Shown: piece after piece, positions 1-6,835 of the stretch
How the letters are laid out: the number at the start of each line of letters is the position of its first letter
How positions within the stretch are numbered: position 1 is the stretch's first letter
Assembly (NCBI GenBank): GCA_005788585.1
Contig: SYBY01000380.1
Coordinates: forward strand, 1 to 8,762
Length of the DNA: 8,762 bases
Direction: 5' to 3'
Source of the DNA: Actinomycetota bacterium
GTDB taxonomy: Bacteria; Actinomycetota; Thermoleophilia; Solirubrobacterales; Solirubrobacteraceae
Position numbers and translations under genes: made by a program
The notes under the pieces: generated by a model
Told to the model about the DNA's origin: nothing
The model's database searches: none
The model's input: only the letters and a program-made list of their open reading frames with translations

Positions 1-70
1 CATGGTCTGAACCAGTGTAGCGGCAGGTAGGTGCCCCTCGGCGTCCGCGTGCGCGCGCGACACCGGGTTC

Positions 71-76
71 AGGAGG
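71..76 (+). promoter_or_regulatory. Strong Shine-Dalgarno sequence set far ahead of the first ATG
   Basis: A perfect AGGAGG lies 33 bases before the ATG at 110. That is too far to serve that ATG, whose own upstream GGGGAAG directly abuts the start codon and is too close. An in-frame CTG at 86 sits 9 bases downstream of the AGGAGG and would add eight residues to the protein. Either the gene starts at a non-canonical CTG, or the AGGAGG is fortuitous. The 1-109 region shows no convincing sigma-70 promoter hexamers on the + strand. Confidence 0.4.
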
Positions 77-109
77 ATTGCCGTTCTGCCGATACCGCCT
101 GCGGGGAAG

Positions 110-1669
110 ATGGCTGCACACCGCTTCGACGACACCCTTGACGTCCGGTTCCGCCTGCGTGCGGTGCACGTGGGCGTCGGGCTGTCCGTGATCTGCGGGC
201 TCGTCATCGCCGCCTACGCGGCGGCGACCTGGGATCGCCCGCACCGCCCGGCGCTGCTCGGGGTCGCCGTGGGCGCGATCCTGCTCGGCGTGGCTGCCGA
301 GCGGCTGCCGTGGGCGTCGATCGCCCGCAGCCGGATCGCCGAGCTCGCGTTCGTCACCTGGAGCGCCCTGCTCGTGGTCGTGCTCGCCCTCGCTGCGGGC
401 CTCGACGGCGGCATCCCCAGCCCGCTGACCTTCGCGCTCTTCCTCCCCCTCGCCTACGTCGCGACGTCCTATCCGACGCGCTCCGTGCTGGCCGTCGGGA
501 CCGTCGACCTCGTGGCGGTCGCCGTCCTCGTCGTGGTCGCCGACGAGGTCCCATGGCAGGACGCCGCCGCCGTCGCCGTGCTGCTCGCGCTCGGCGCGGT
601 CCTCTGCGTCTGGCAGGCGCGTAACCACGCCCGCCGCCAGGCCGATCTGGCCCGGGTCTCACGGGCCGACGCGCTCACGGGCGCGCTGAACCGCCACGGG
701 CTGCGCGAGCGCCTCGACGGCGAGCTGTCGGCCGCCGACCGCACCGCGCGCCCGCTCGCGCTCGTGCTCGTCGACCTCCACGACTTCCAGTCCGTCAACG
801 AGACCCAGGGCCACGAGGCCGGCGACGAACTGCTCCAGTGGACGGCGAACCGGCTGCGCGAGCTCCTGCGCCCCAGCGACGCCCTGGGGCGGACCGGCGG
901 GGACGAGTTCGCCATCGTCGCCCCGACCGCCGGGCGCGAGGAGGCCGAGCTCATCGCCGCGCGTGTCACCGCCGCGCTGAGCGAGCGCACGCGCGCGTCG
1001 ATCGGCATCGCGGCGTTCCCGCAGGATGCGAGCACGCCCGCCGGGCTCCAGGCTGCCGCGGACACCGCGCTCCTGCAGGCGCGGACGAGCGGTCAGGGCG
1101 ACGGGCGCGACCTCGGGTGGGCCGCGGCGCTCGCCCAGGCGATCGATCTGCGCCTCGCGGTCTCGTCCGACCACTCGGGCGGGGTGGGCCGGCTCGCCGT
1201 CGAAATCGGAGGGCGCTTGGGCCTGCGCGACGACGACCTGTCGGACATCCGGCTCGCCGGCGCGCTGCACGACATCGGCAAGAGCGCCGTCCCCGACGAC
1301 CTCCTCACGCGCCCGGGTCGCCTGGACGAGACCGAGCTCCTGGCCGTGCGCCGTCGCACGCGCGAGGGCGCCGAGCTCGTGCGACGCGTCCCGGGGATGG
1401 AGCGCGTCGCCGACTGGATCGGCGCGTCGCTGGAGCACTGGGACGGCACCGGCTATCCCGACGGACTGGCCGGCGAGCGCATCCCCCTCCCCGCGCGGAT
1501 TCTCCACGTCGCGGATGCCTTCGACGCGCTGACGCATCCGCGCCCCTACCGCGACGGCGTCGGCCCGGACGACGCCCTGCGCGAGATCGAGCACCACAGC
1601 GGCACGCAGTTCGACCCGGCCGTCGTGCGCGCGCTGGCCCAGGTGGTGGCCACGGGTGTCACGCGCTGA
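110..1669 (+). CDS. Six-TM sensor GGDEF / degenerate HD-GYP protein (paralog 1)
   Basis: A 519-residue membrane signalling protein. About six hydrophobic segments occupy residues 20-170, with an LDGG-x-x-SP loop between the third and fourth (98-105). A GGDEF domain follows (about 187-330: DALTG near 187, intact GGDEF at 263-267). An HD-GYP-like domain follows it (about 340-510: H355, H387-D388, GYP at 448-450, D469). GGDEF domains make c-di-GMP (sometimes other cyclic dinucleotides) from two GTP; HD-GYP domains hydrolyse c-di-GMP with a metal centre. An RxxD product-inhibition site (R254, D257) is present at the PleD spacing. Two features argue against full activity. The usual D-x-D-x-FK motif reads DLHDFQ (222-227), so the phosphate-contacting Lys is Gln. 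Three expected HD-GYP metal ligands are replaced (R416, S440, L441). It may act as a sensor or scaffold, or partner the overlapping downstream paralog. The ATG at 110 is uncertain (see the AGGAGG at 71). Family assignment is secure; activity is inference. Confidence 0.9.
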   Translation: MAAHRFDDTLDVRFRLRAVHVGVGLSVICGLVIAAYAAATWDRPHRPALLGVAVGAILLGVAAERLPWASIARSRIAELAFVTWSALLVVVLALAAGLDGGIPSPLTFALFLPLAYVATSYPTRSVLAVGTVDLVAVAVLVVVADEVPWQDAAAVAVLLALGAVLCVWQARNHARRQADLARVSRADALTGALNRHGLRERLDGELSAADRTARPLALVLVDLHDFQSVNETQGHEAGDELLQWTANRLRELLRPSDALGRTGGDEFAIVAPTAGREEAELIAARVTAALSERTRASIGIAAFPQDASTPAGLQAAADTALLQARTSGQGDGRDLGWAAALAQAIDLRLAVSSDHSGGVGRLAVEIGGRLGLRDDDLSDIRLAGALHDIGKSAVPDDLLTRPGRLDETELLAVRRRTREGAELVRRVPGMERVADWIGASLEHWDGTGYPDGLAGERIPLPARILHVADAFDALTHPRPYRDGVGPDDALREIEHHSGTQFDPAVVRALAQVVATGVTR

Positions 1670-3224
1670 GCACCCCGACGGCGACGCGCTCGTCGCCTTC
1701 CACCTGCGCAACATCCGCGCGGGCTGCTGGGTGAGCCTGACCTTCTGCGCGCTGTACGTCGCCTACGTCGCTGCGACGCCCGACGACCCGAACCGGCTCA
1801 TCATCCTCGGGCTCGCCATCCTCGCCGCAGCCGCGACGGGCGTCATGCTCGTGCTGCCGCTGGAGCGACTGCTGCGCGGCCACTTCGAGCTGTTCTTCAC
1901 CGGCTGGACCATCGTGCTCGTGACGCTCATCTCGATCAGCGTCGCACTCGACGGCGGGGCGGACAGCCCCTTCATCGTCGTGCTGTTCGTGCCCGTCGGC
2001 TTCTCGGCGCTGAGCTACCCCATGCGTCCGGCGATCGTCAGCGGCGCCATCGCGGTCGGCGCGTACATCGCGATCGTGGCGCTCGACGGCGGTGTCCCCT
2101 ACCCCACCGCCGTCTTCACCGCAGCCACCCTCGCCGGCTTCACGATCCTCGGGGCCTTCCAGGCCAGCAACTCCGACCTGCATCGGGGAGCCATGGCGCA
2201 GGCATCCTTCAGCGACGTCCTGACCGGCTGCCTGAACCGCCGCGGCTTCGAGCACCACATCGACGACATGCTCGCGTGCGCCGAACGCGACGACACACCC
2301 GCGAGCCTCGTGCTCTTCGACCTCGATGACTTCAAGGAGGTCAACGACGTCCACGGCCACGCGGCGGGAGACGACCTGCTCCGCTGGGTCGTCACGCGCA
2401 TCGAATCCGCGCTCGGCGAGCACGAGACGCTCGGGCGGCTCGGTGGCGACGAGTTCGCGGTCGCCATCACGGGCGCCCGGCACGCGCACGCCACGCGACG
2501 CGCCGACGAGCTCGAAGACCTGCTCGCCGAGCGCGTCCACGCGTCGTTCGGCGTCGCAGCGTTCCCGGACGACGGGCGGACGTCGGAGGACCTGCACCAC
2601 GTCGCCGACGCCGCGCTCTATCGCGTCAAGCGCGCGCGGGAGGCGCGGCCACGCGAGCTCGGGTGGGCCGCCGCGCTGGCGCATGCCGTCGACCTGAGGA
2701 TGGCGGGTGGTCACGACCACTCGGCGGCGGTCGGCGACCTCGCCGCGCGGATCGCGACGCAGCTCGGCTGGGGCGCCGACGACGTCGCCGCGGTCGGCCT
2801 CGCCGCGACGCTGCACGACGTGGGCAAGGCCGCCGTCCCCGACGCGATCCTGCGCAAACCCGGCCGTCTGGATCCCGAGGAGCTGCGCATCGTGCGCAGC
2901 CACCCGCCGATCGGCGCCGACATGGTCGGCCGCATCCCGGGGATGGAGCGAATCGCCCAGTGGATCCGGTGCTCCCACGAGCGCCCCGACGGGCACGGCT
3001 ATCCCCTCGGGCTCCGCGGCCCCGAGATTCCTGAGGCCTCGCGGATCATCCACGTCGCAGACGCCTTCGACGCGATGACCAGCGAGCTGCCCTACCGCCG
3101 CGCGCTGAGCACGTCCCGCGCCGTCGAGGAGCTTCAGCGCTGCGCCGGCACGCAGTTCGACCCCGACTGCGTCCGCGCGCTCACGGACGTCGTCGGCGTG
3201 GATATCGCCGCGCCTGCGGCCTGA
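1656..3224 (+). CDS. Six-TM sensor GGDEF / HD-GYP-like protein (paralog 2)
   Basis: A 522-residue paralog of the preceding protein. It starts at a GTG inside that gene (14-base overlap), with a purine-rich AGGTGGTGG at 1641-1649 as the likely ribosome site, so the two are probably translationally coupled. It has six membrane segments in residues 22-168 with the same LDGG-x-x-SP loop (98-105), then GGDEF at 263-267, H387-D388, and GYP at 448-450, all at the same residue numbers as its neighbour. The GTP-site motif is canonical (DLDDFK 222-227, N230-D231, GD at 238-239), so diguanylate cyclase activity is likely. The RxxD inhibitory site is absent (G254-E-H-E257). The HD-GYP part keeps H355, H387, D388, H416, H441 and D469 but has Ser at 440, where the family has the first His of HHE. 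Hydrolase activity is therefore doubtful but less damaged than in paralog 1. The gene ends 8 bases from the stop of the convergent secreted-protein gene. Confidence 0.9.
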   Translation: MSRAEHPDGDALVAFHLRNIRAGCWVSLTFCALYVAYVAATPDDPNRLIILGLAILAAAATGVMLVLPLERLLRGHFELFFTGWTIVLVTLISISVALDGGADSPFIVVLFVPVGFSALSYPMRPAIVSGAIAVGAYIAIVALDGGVPYPTAVFTAATLAGFTILGAFQASNSDLHRGAMAQASFSDVLTGCLNRRGFEHHIDDMLACAERDDTPASLVLFDLDDFKEVNDVHGHAAGDDLLRWVVTRIESALGEHETLGRLGGDEFAVAITGARHAHATRRADELEDLLAERVHASFGVAAFPDDGRTSEDLHHVADAALYRVKRAREARPRELGWAAALAHAVDLRMAGGHDHSAAVGDLAARIATQLGWGADDVAAVGLAATLHDVGKAAVPDAILRKPGRLDPEELRIVRSHPPIGADMVGRIPGMERIAQWIRCSHERPDGHGYPLGLRGPEIPEASRIIHVADAFDAMTSELPYRRALSTSRAVEELQRCAGTQFDPDCVRALTDVVGVDIAAPAA

Positions 3225-3232
3225 GGCGTCGC

Positions 3233-4000
3233 TCAGCCCGGCGCAGGGCAGCTGCGGCGCACGTCGTTGTCGGCCTCGGACGACTCCGTGATGGCCGCCA
3301 GCACATCCAGCTGGACCCGCACCCTCGTCCCGGCGGGGCAGGCGCGTGCCGGGACCTCGATGACGCGCGCCTCGCGCGCCGCGAGGCCGCCGACCGTCAC
3401 CGTCGCGGCCTCGCCGCCATCGTCGGGGCCGGCGGACACCGCGAACGCCGCGGCGGGCCCGCGCCCGGAGTTCACGACGGTGAGCAGGTACGTGAACGTC
3501 CCCGGCGCGGGTCCCGCGGTGGCACGCAACGCCAGCAGCCGCAGGTTGGGCCGCGGGTCCGGCTGGGTGCACAGCGGCGTCGTGCGTCGCGCGTTGGCCA
3601 GCACCGACCCGTCGGCCGCGTACCAGCGGTAGCGGACCACCGCGCGGTAGCGGGCAGGCGCCTGGAGCCCGTCGACGCGCTTGCTGTAGATGAAGCCACG
3701 GCGCTTGGACTTCGAGCGCTCCCACCGGTCGAAGCTCGGCGCCTTCACCGCCTGGTAGCCACGGTCACCGGGGCCGCGGACCTCGAGCGTGAACCGCATG
3801 GCCATCCGTGCGGTGCCACTGCGCGCGGGCATCGAGCCCGTGAAGACGGCGAAACGCTCCGCGGACGTCGCCCCCGTGCGGCAGGTCGGGACGTCGGCGC
3901 GCAGCGGCGGCGCCGCCTGGCGGGCCTTGGCGGCCGCCGGGGCGACGGGCAGCGCGGCGAGCAGGGCCGTGGCGAGCAGAAGAGGACGCACGATGCGCAC
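3233..4000 (-). CDS. Secreted protein with C-terminal CARDB-like domain
   Basis: A 255-residue exported protein. It has a positively charged start, a hydrophobic core (about residues 7-20) and an A-x-A cleavage region ending near residue 24, a classic Sec signal peptide. Residues 35-145 form an unassigned basic, beta-rich region (SKSKRR around 96-101). Residues 150-251 resemble a CARDB (bacterial cell-adhesion related, Ig-like) domain: it opens with PNLRLL, has a VVNSGRGPA strand-turn, and ends with the typical ESSEADNDV signature. The mature part has four cysteines (C40, C144, C221, C251), which suggests two disulfides. The start is a GTG at 4000; the GGGAG just before it is very close, and a second in-frame GTG at 3991 (codon 4) has better spacing, and either leaves an intact signal peptide. 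No catalytic motif is visible; an extracellular binding role is an inference from CARDB domains generally. It is separated from the upstream etf genes by strong hairpins, so it is probably its own unit. Confidence 0.75.
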   Translation of the reverse strand: MRIVRPLLLATALLAALPVAPAAAKARQAAPPLRADVPTCRTGATSAERFAVFTGSMPARSGTARMAMRFTLEVRGPGDRGYQAVKAPSFDRWERSKSKRRGFIYSKRVDGLQAPARYRAVVRYRWYAADGSVLANARRTTPLCTQPDPRPNLRLLALRATAGPAPGTFTYLLTVVNSGRGPAAAFAVSAGPDDGGEAATVTVGGLAAREARVIEVPARACPAGTRVRVQLDVLAAITESSEADNDVRRSCPAPG

Positions 4001-4017
4001 GCTCCCACAAACAACGA

Positions 4018-4041
4018 CGGCCCCGGAAAGTTCCGAGGCCG
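4018..4041 (-). terminator. Probable intrinsic terminator after the etf operon
   Basis: An inverted repeat with arms of 11 bases (CGGCCCCGGAA and TTCCGAGGCCG) and one mismatch at 4023/4036. Realistically the tip opens to a four-base loop. On the - strand the hairpin is followed by a T-rich run (TCGTTGTTTGT), which is the layout of a rho-independent terminator for the etf operon. It ends only about 17 bases before the GTG of the secreted-protein gene, so it could instead be a 5' leader structure of that gene. Confidence 0.6.
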
Positions 4042-4061
4042 CCGAGATTCACCGCGTGGTC

Positions 4062-4087
4062 GGAAGTTCGGCGCCAGCCGAACTTCC
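4062..4087. repeat. Perfect 11-bp stem hairpin, GCCA loop
   Basis: GGAAGTTCGGC and GCCGAACTTCC are exact reverse complements around a four-base loop GCCA (TGGC on the - strand). The central 14 bases (4068-4081) recur exactly in the next hairpin. It lies 23 bases past the ETF:quinone oxidoreductase stop and has no T-run of its own. Possible roles are 3'-end RNA stabilisation, termination together with its neighbours, or an extragenic palindromic repeat. Confidence 0.85.
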
Positions 4088-4092
4088 AGTGG

Positions 4093-4110
4093 CATCGGCG
4101 CCAGCCGATG
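4093..4110. repeat. Perfect 7-bp stem hairpin with the same core and loop
   Basis: CATCGGC and GCCGATG are exact reverse complements around the same GCCA loop. The stem abuts the TGA stop of the ETF:quinone oxidoreductase gene (4111-4113), so on the mRNA it begins at the first base after the stop. The 14-base core at 4095-4108 is identical to 4068-4081. Confidence 0.85.
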
Positions 4111-5853
4111 TCACGTCAGCTTGTACTTCGGCCCGTCGCCGCCCACGGGGGTCGTCAGGCGACCGCCCTTCGCGGTGATCGCGCCGCACTGCACGCAGTT
4201 CGTGTAGTTGACGATCACGTCGACGTCGCCGGACTCCGGCGCGTCCTCCGGGATCTCGTACACGCCCGCCGGGCACATCCACACCCACGTCTCCGCGACC
4301 TCACGCGGGACGTGCGTCTGCACGCGGATGTGGTTCGGCGTGTTGTCCTCGTTCTCGTTGCCGGTGATGAAGACCGACGAGAGCTTGTCGAACGTGTACT
4401 TGCCGTCCGGGACCGGGTATTTGTCCTTGGTCTTGCCGATGTACATCGGCTTCGCGTCGTTGCGGTGCCACGACGCGCGACCCGGGAGCTTGCCCTTGGT
4501 GATCTGGTGGATGCCGCTGATCGGGCCGCCGACGAGCAGGCCCTTCTGCAGCGGCTGGCGCGCGTTGCGCACCTCCCACAGCTCCTTGCCGACGGACGAG
4601 TTCTCGATCATCTCCTCGTAGATCTCGAAGTTCGTCTCGCCGCGCTTGAGCTGCTCGTAGATCGCCTCGGCGGCGAGCATGCCCGACTTGATGCAGTGAT
4701 GGACGCCCTTCAGCGCCATCGTGTCGACCATGCCGGCCGAGTCGCCGACGAGGACCGCGCCCGGCGCGGACAGCTTCGGCATCGACCAGTAGCCGCCGCC
4801 CGGCAGCGCCTTCGCGCCCCAGCCGACGCGCTCGCCGCCCTCGAGGATCTTGCGGACGAGCGGGTGCGTCTTGAACGCCTGCAGCAGGTCGTGCGGCGAG
4901 GTCGTCGCGTCCGCGTACTCGAGCTCCACGACGAAGCCGATCGAGACGAGGTCGTCGCCCGTCTTCTCGTCCTTCATCGGGTAGATCCAGGTGCCGCCGA
5001 TCTGCCCCGCCTTCGGGCTGATCGACAGCGGCCACGGGCCCATCGTGTGAATGAGGCGGTCCAGCGGCTTGGCGACCTTCCAGACCTCCTTGACCCCGAG
5101 CTCCCAGACCTGGGGCTCGGAGCCCTCGGCCAGGTTGAACTCGCGGATCGCGGCGCCCGTGAGGTTGCCCCAGCAGCCCTCGGCGAGCACCGTCGCCTTG
5201 GCGACGACGTCGACGCCCGGCTCGTAGTTGCTGCCCGGCTGGCCGTCCTTGCCGACGCCCTTGTCGCCGGAGCGGATGCCCCGGACGACCCCGTCGGTGA
5301 CGAGGAGCTTCGTGGCGGCGGTCTCCGTGAGGATGTACGCGCCCGCCTCCTCGGCCATCTTCTGCTGATAGCGCGCCAGGGCGCTGACCGAGATGACCTC
5401 GTTGCCGTGGTTCTTGAACGGCGGCGGGGTCGGGATGCGCAGGGAGGTCTTGGAGGTCGGCGTCAGGTAGACGGCCTCCTTCTCGACCTCGCCGAAGGCG
5501 AAGCCCTCCTTGCGCCAGTCCTCCCGGGTCATGTCCGGGAACAGCTCTTCCAGCGGGCCGGGGCGAACGACGGCACCCGAGAGGGTGTGACCGCCGCAGA
5601 CCGTCGCCTTCTCGATCACCGCGACAGGCACCTCACCGAGGCGCTCCATCGTCTCCGGATCGTCAGCGAGCAGCTGCAGCAGCCGGTTCGCGGTCGCGAG
5701 ACCGGCGGTGCCGCCACCGACGATGGCGACACCGACCTCGATGATCTCGTCCTCGCCATCAAGCTCGCGCTTGATGAACTCGTTGGGCGAGTCGACGGGC
5801 GGCGGGTACGCGATGGGCGCAGTCGACCGTCCGTTGCCGTTAGCCCCGGCCAT
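4111..5853 (-). CDS. Electron transfer flavoprotein:quinone oxidoreductase (ETF dehydrogenase, FixC-like with fused FixX-type domain)
   Basis: A 580-residue flavoprotein that takes electrons from reduced EtfAB and reduces membrane quinone (menaquinone or ubiquinone), the final step connecting acyl-CoA and other dehydrogenases to respiration. A Rossmann FAD motif GGGTAG lies at 46-51, GGHTLSG at 87-93, and a second FAD-contact segment GDSAGMVD at 370-377. The C-terminus carries the iron-sulfur domain, with CPAGVYE at 527-533 and NCVQCG at 552-557. Length matches fused ETF-QO enzymes rather than FixC with a separate FixX. The cluster is normally held by one Cys plus a C-x2-C-x2-C motif; here C527, C553 and C556 are present but the last position is Ile559. 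No other cysteine lies in this domain. The ATG at 5853 is 5 bases after the etfA stop, with AAGGGGAG as ribosome site inside the etfA tail, so the genes are co-translated. Family is certain; the state of the cluster is open. Confidence 0.95.
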   Translation of the reverse strand: MAGANGNGRSTAPIAYPPPVDSPNEFIKRELDGEDEIIEVGVAIVGGGTAGLATANRLLQLLADDPETMERLGEVPVAVIEKATVCGGHTLSGAVVRPGPLEELFPDMTREDWRKEGFAFGEVEKEAVYLTPTSKTSLRIPTPPPFKNHGNEVISVSALARYQQKMAEEAGAYILTETAATKLLVTDGVVRGIRSGDKGVGKDGQPGSNYEPGVDVVAKATVLAEGCWGNLTGAAIREFNLAEGSEPQVWELGVKEVWKVAKPLDRLIHTMGPWPLSISPKAGQIGGTWIYPMKDEKTGDDLVSIGFVVELEYADATTSPHDLLQAFKTHPLVRKILEGGERVGWGAKALPGGGYWSMPKLSAPGAVLVGDSAGMVDTMALKGVHHCIKSGMLAAEAIYEQLKRGETNFEIYEEMIENSSVGKELWEVRNARQPLQKGLLVGGPISGIHQITKGKLPGRASWHRNDAKPMYIGKTKDKYPVPDGKYTFDKLSSVFITGNENEDNTPNHIRVQTHVPREVAETWVWMCPAGVYEIPEDAPESGDVDVIVNYTNCVQCGAITAKGGRLTTPVGGDGPKYKLT

Positions 5854-5858
5854 CTGGA

Positions 5859-6833
5859 TCAGCTCCCCTTCTTGGCCTTGACGGCCTCGGTGAGGGCCGG
5901 CATGACCTTCTGGACGTCGCCGACGATCCCGAGATCGCTGAACTCGAAGATCGGAGCGTTCGCGTCCTTGTTGATCGCGATGATGTTCTCCGAACCCTGC
6001 ATGCCGACCTTGTGCTGGATCGCGCCGGAGATGCCCGCCGCGACGTACAGCTTCGGGGCGACCGTCTTGCCCGTCTGGCCGATCTGGCCCGCGTACGGGA
6101 ACCAGCCGGCGTCGACGACCGCGCGGGTCGCACCCACGGCGGCACCGCCACCGAAGGCGGCGGCGAGGTCCTCGGCGAGCTGGAAGCCCTCCGCGGCGCC
6201 GAGGCCACGGCCACCGGCGACCAGGACGTTCGCGTCCTCGATGTTGATGTCGGCGCCGCGCTGCTCGCCGCGCTTGACGAGGCGGACCTTGCCGGCCTGC
6301 TCGGAGAGCTCGACCGTGATGTCCTCGACGCTGGCGGCGCTGCCGCTCTGCGTCGCCTCGAAGGCGTTGGTGCGGCCGATGAGGACGCCCTTGCCCTTGT
6401 AGTTGCTCTCCGAGATGAGCGAGTCACCCAGGATCGGACGCTGCGCGACGAGCTTGCCGCCCTCGACCTTCACGCCCGTGACCTCGGCCGTGATGCCCGC
6501 GCCGATGCGCGCGGCCAGGCCGGCGCCGATCTCGAACCCGAGCAGACCGCCGCCGAAGATGGCGTAGTCGTAGTCGTTGTCCGCGAACAGCTTCGCCAGC
6601 ACGTCGACGGCCGGCGTGGAGACGCCCTCGGGCGCGTCCTTGGCGCGGAAGACCTTCGCCGCGCCGTACTCGCCGAGGCTGCCGGCGACCGCGTCGTCGA
6701 CGTTGCCGACGACGACCGCATGCGCCTCGGTGCCCAGCTCGCCGGCGAGCTTCGCCGCCTGGCTGACCGCGCCGAGCGAGTTCTTGTTGATGGCGCCCTC
6801 GTTGGTGAGGGCGTAGACCAGGATGCCAGCCAT
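5859..6833 (-). CDS. etfA: Electron transfer flavoprotein alpha subunit (FixB family)
   Basis: A 324-residue alpha subunit of the EtfAB heterodimer, which binds FAD and shuttles electrons from dehydrogenases to the quinone oxidoreductase encoded just downstream. The C-terminal FAD domain is textbook: GGRGL (207-211), a GATRAVVDAG segment (234-243), GQTGK (252-256), GISGAIQH (267-274) and INKD (287-290), ending in the usual DLGIVGD and VMPALTEAV helix. The N-terminal half is the variable alpha/beta domain. I chose the ATG at 6833, giving the usual MAGILVYAL start. It lies 2 bases after the etfB stop, and an AGAGGAAG ribosome site lies at 6845-6852. A GTG at 6863 would add ten uncharacteristic residues, overlap etfB, and has no ribosome site. 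Nothing unusual is seen in the FAD-binding residues. Confidence 0.96.
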   Translation of the reverse strand: MAGILVYALTNEGAINKNSLGAVSQAAKLAGELGTEAHAVVVGNVDDAVAGSLGEYGAAKVFRAKDAPEGVSTPAVDVLAKLFADNDYDYAIFGGGLLGFEIGAGLAARIGAGITAEVTGVKVEGGKLVAQRPILGDSLISESNYKGKGVLIGRTNAFEATQSGSAASVEDITVELSEQAGKVRLVKRGEQRGADINIEDANVLVAGGRGLGAAEGFQLAEDLAAAFGGGAAVGATRAVVDAGWFPYAGQIGQTGKTVAPKLYVAAGISGAIQHKVGMQGSENIIAINKDANAPIFEFSDLGIVGDVQKVMPALTEAVKAKKGS

Positions 6834-6835
6834 GA

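Noticed and set aside
1..14. A possible divergent gene start (ATG on the - strand at 3-1) with a small TGGT-CTGA-ACCA inverted repeat
   Set aside because: Only three bases of the putative gene are visible, so nothing supports it beyond a start codon at the edge.
46..59. Alternating purine-pyrimidine CG tract, similar to 8227-8238, as a possible Z-DNA element
   Set aside because: Short CG alternations are expected by chance at this base composition, and the two share no context beyond lying in gene gaps.
1659..3725. A long open frame on the - strand opposite the second GGDEF-HD gene
   Set aside because: It crosses a convergent gene boundary, is antisense to a clear GGDEF-HD gene, and is a low-complexity Arg/Gly/Val/Ala translation with no motif.
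4108..6402. A very long open frame on the + strand opposite the ETF:quinone oxidoreductase and etfA
   Set aside because: It runs antisense to two unmistakable conserved genes. Its translation is dominated by Arg, Leu, Ala, Asp and Val with no domain, as expected for shadow frames in GC-rich DNA.
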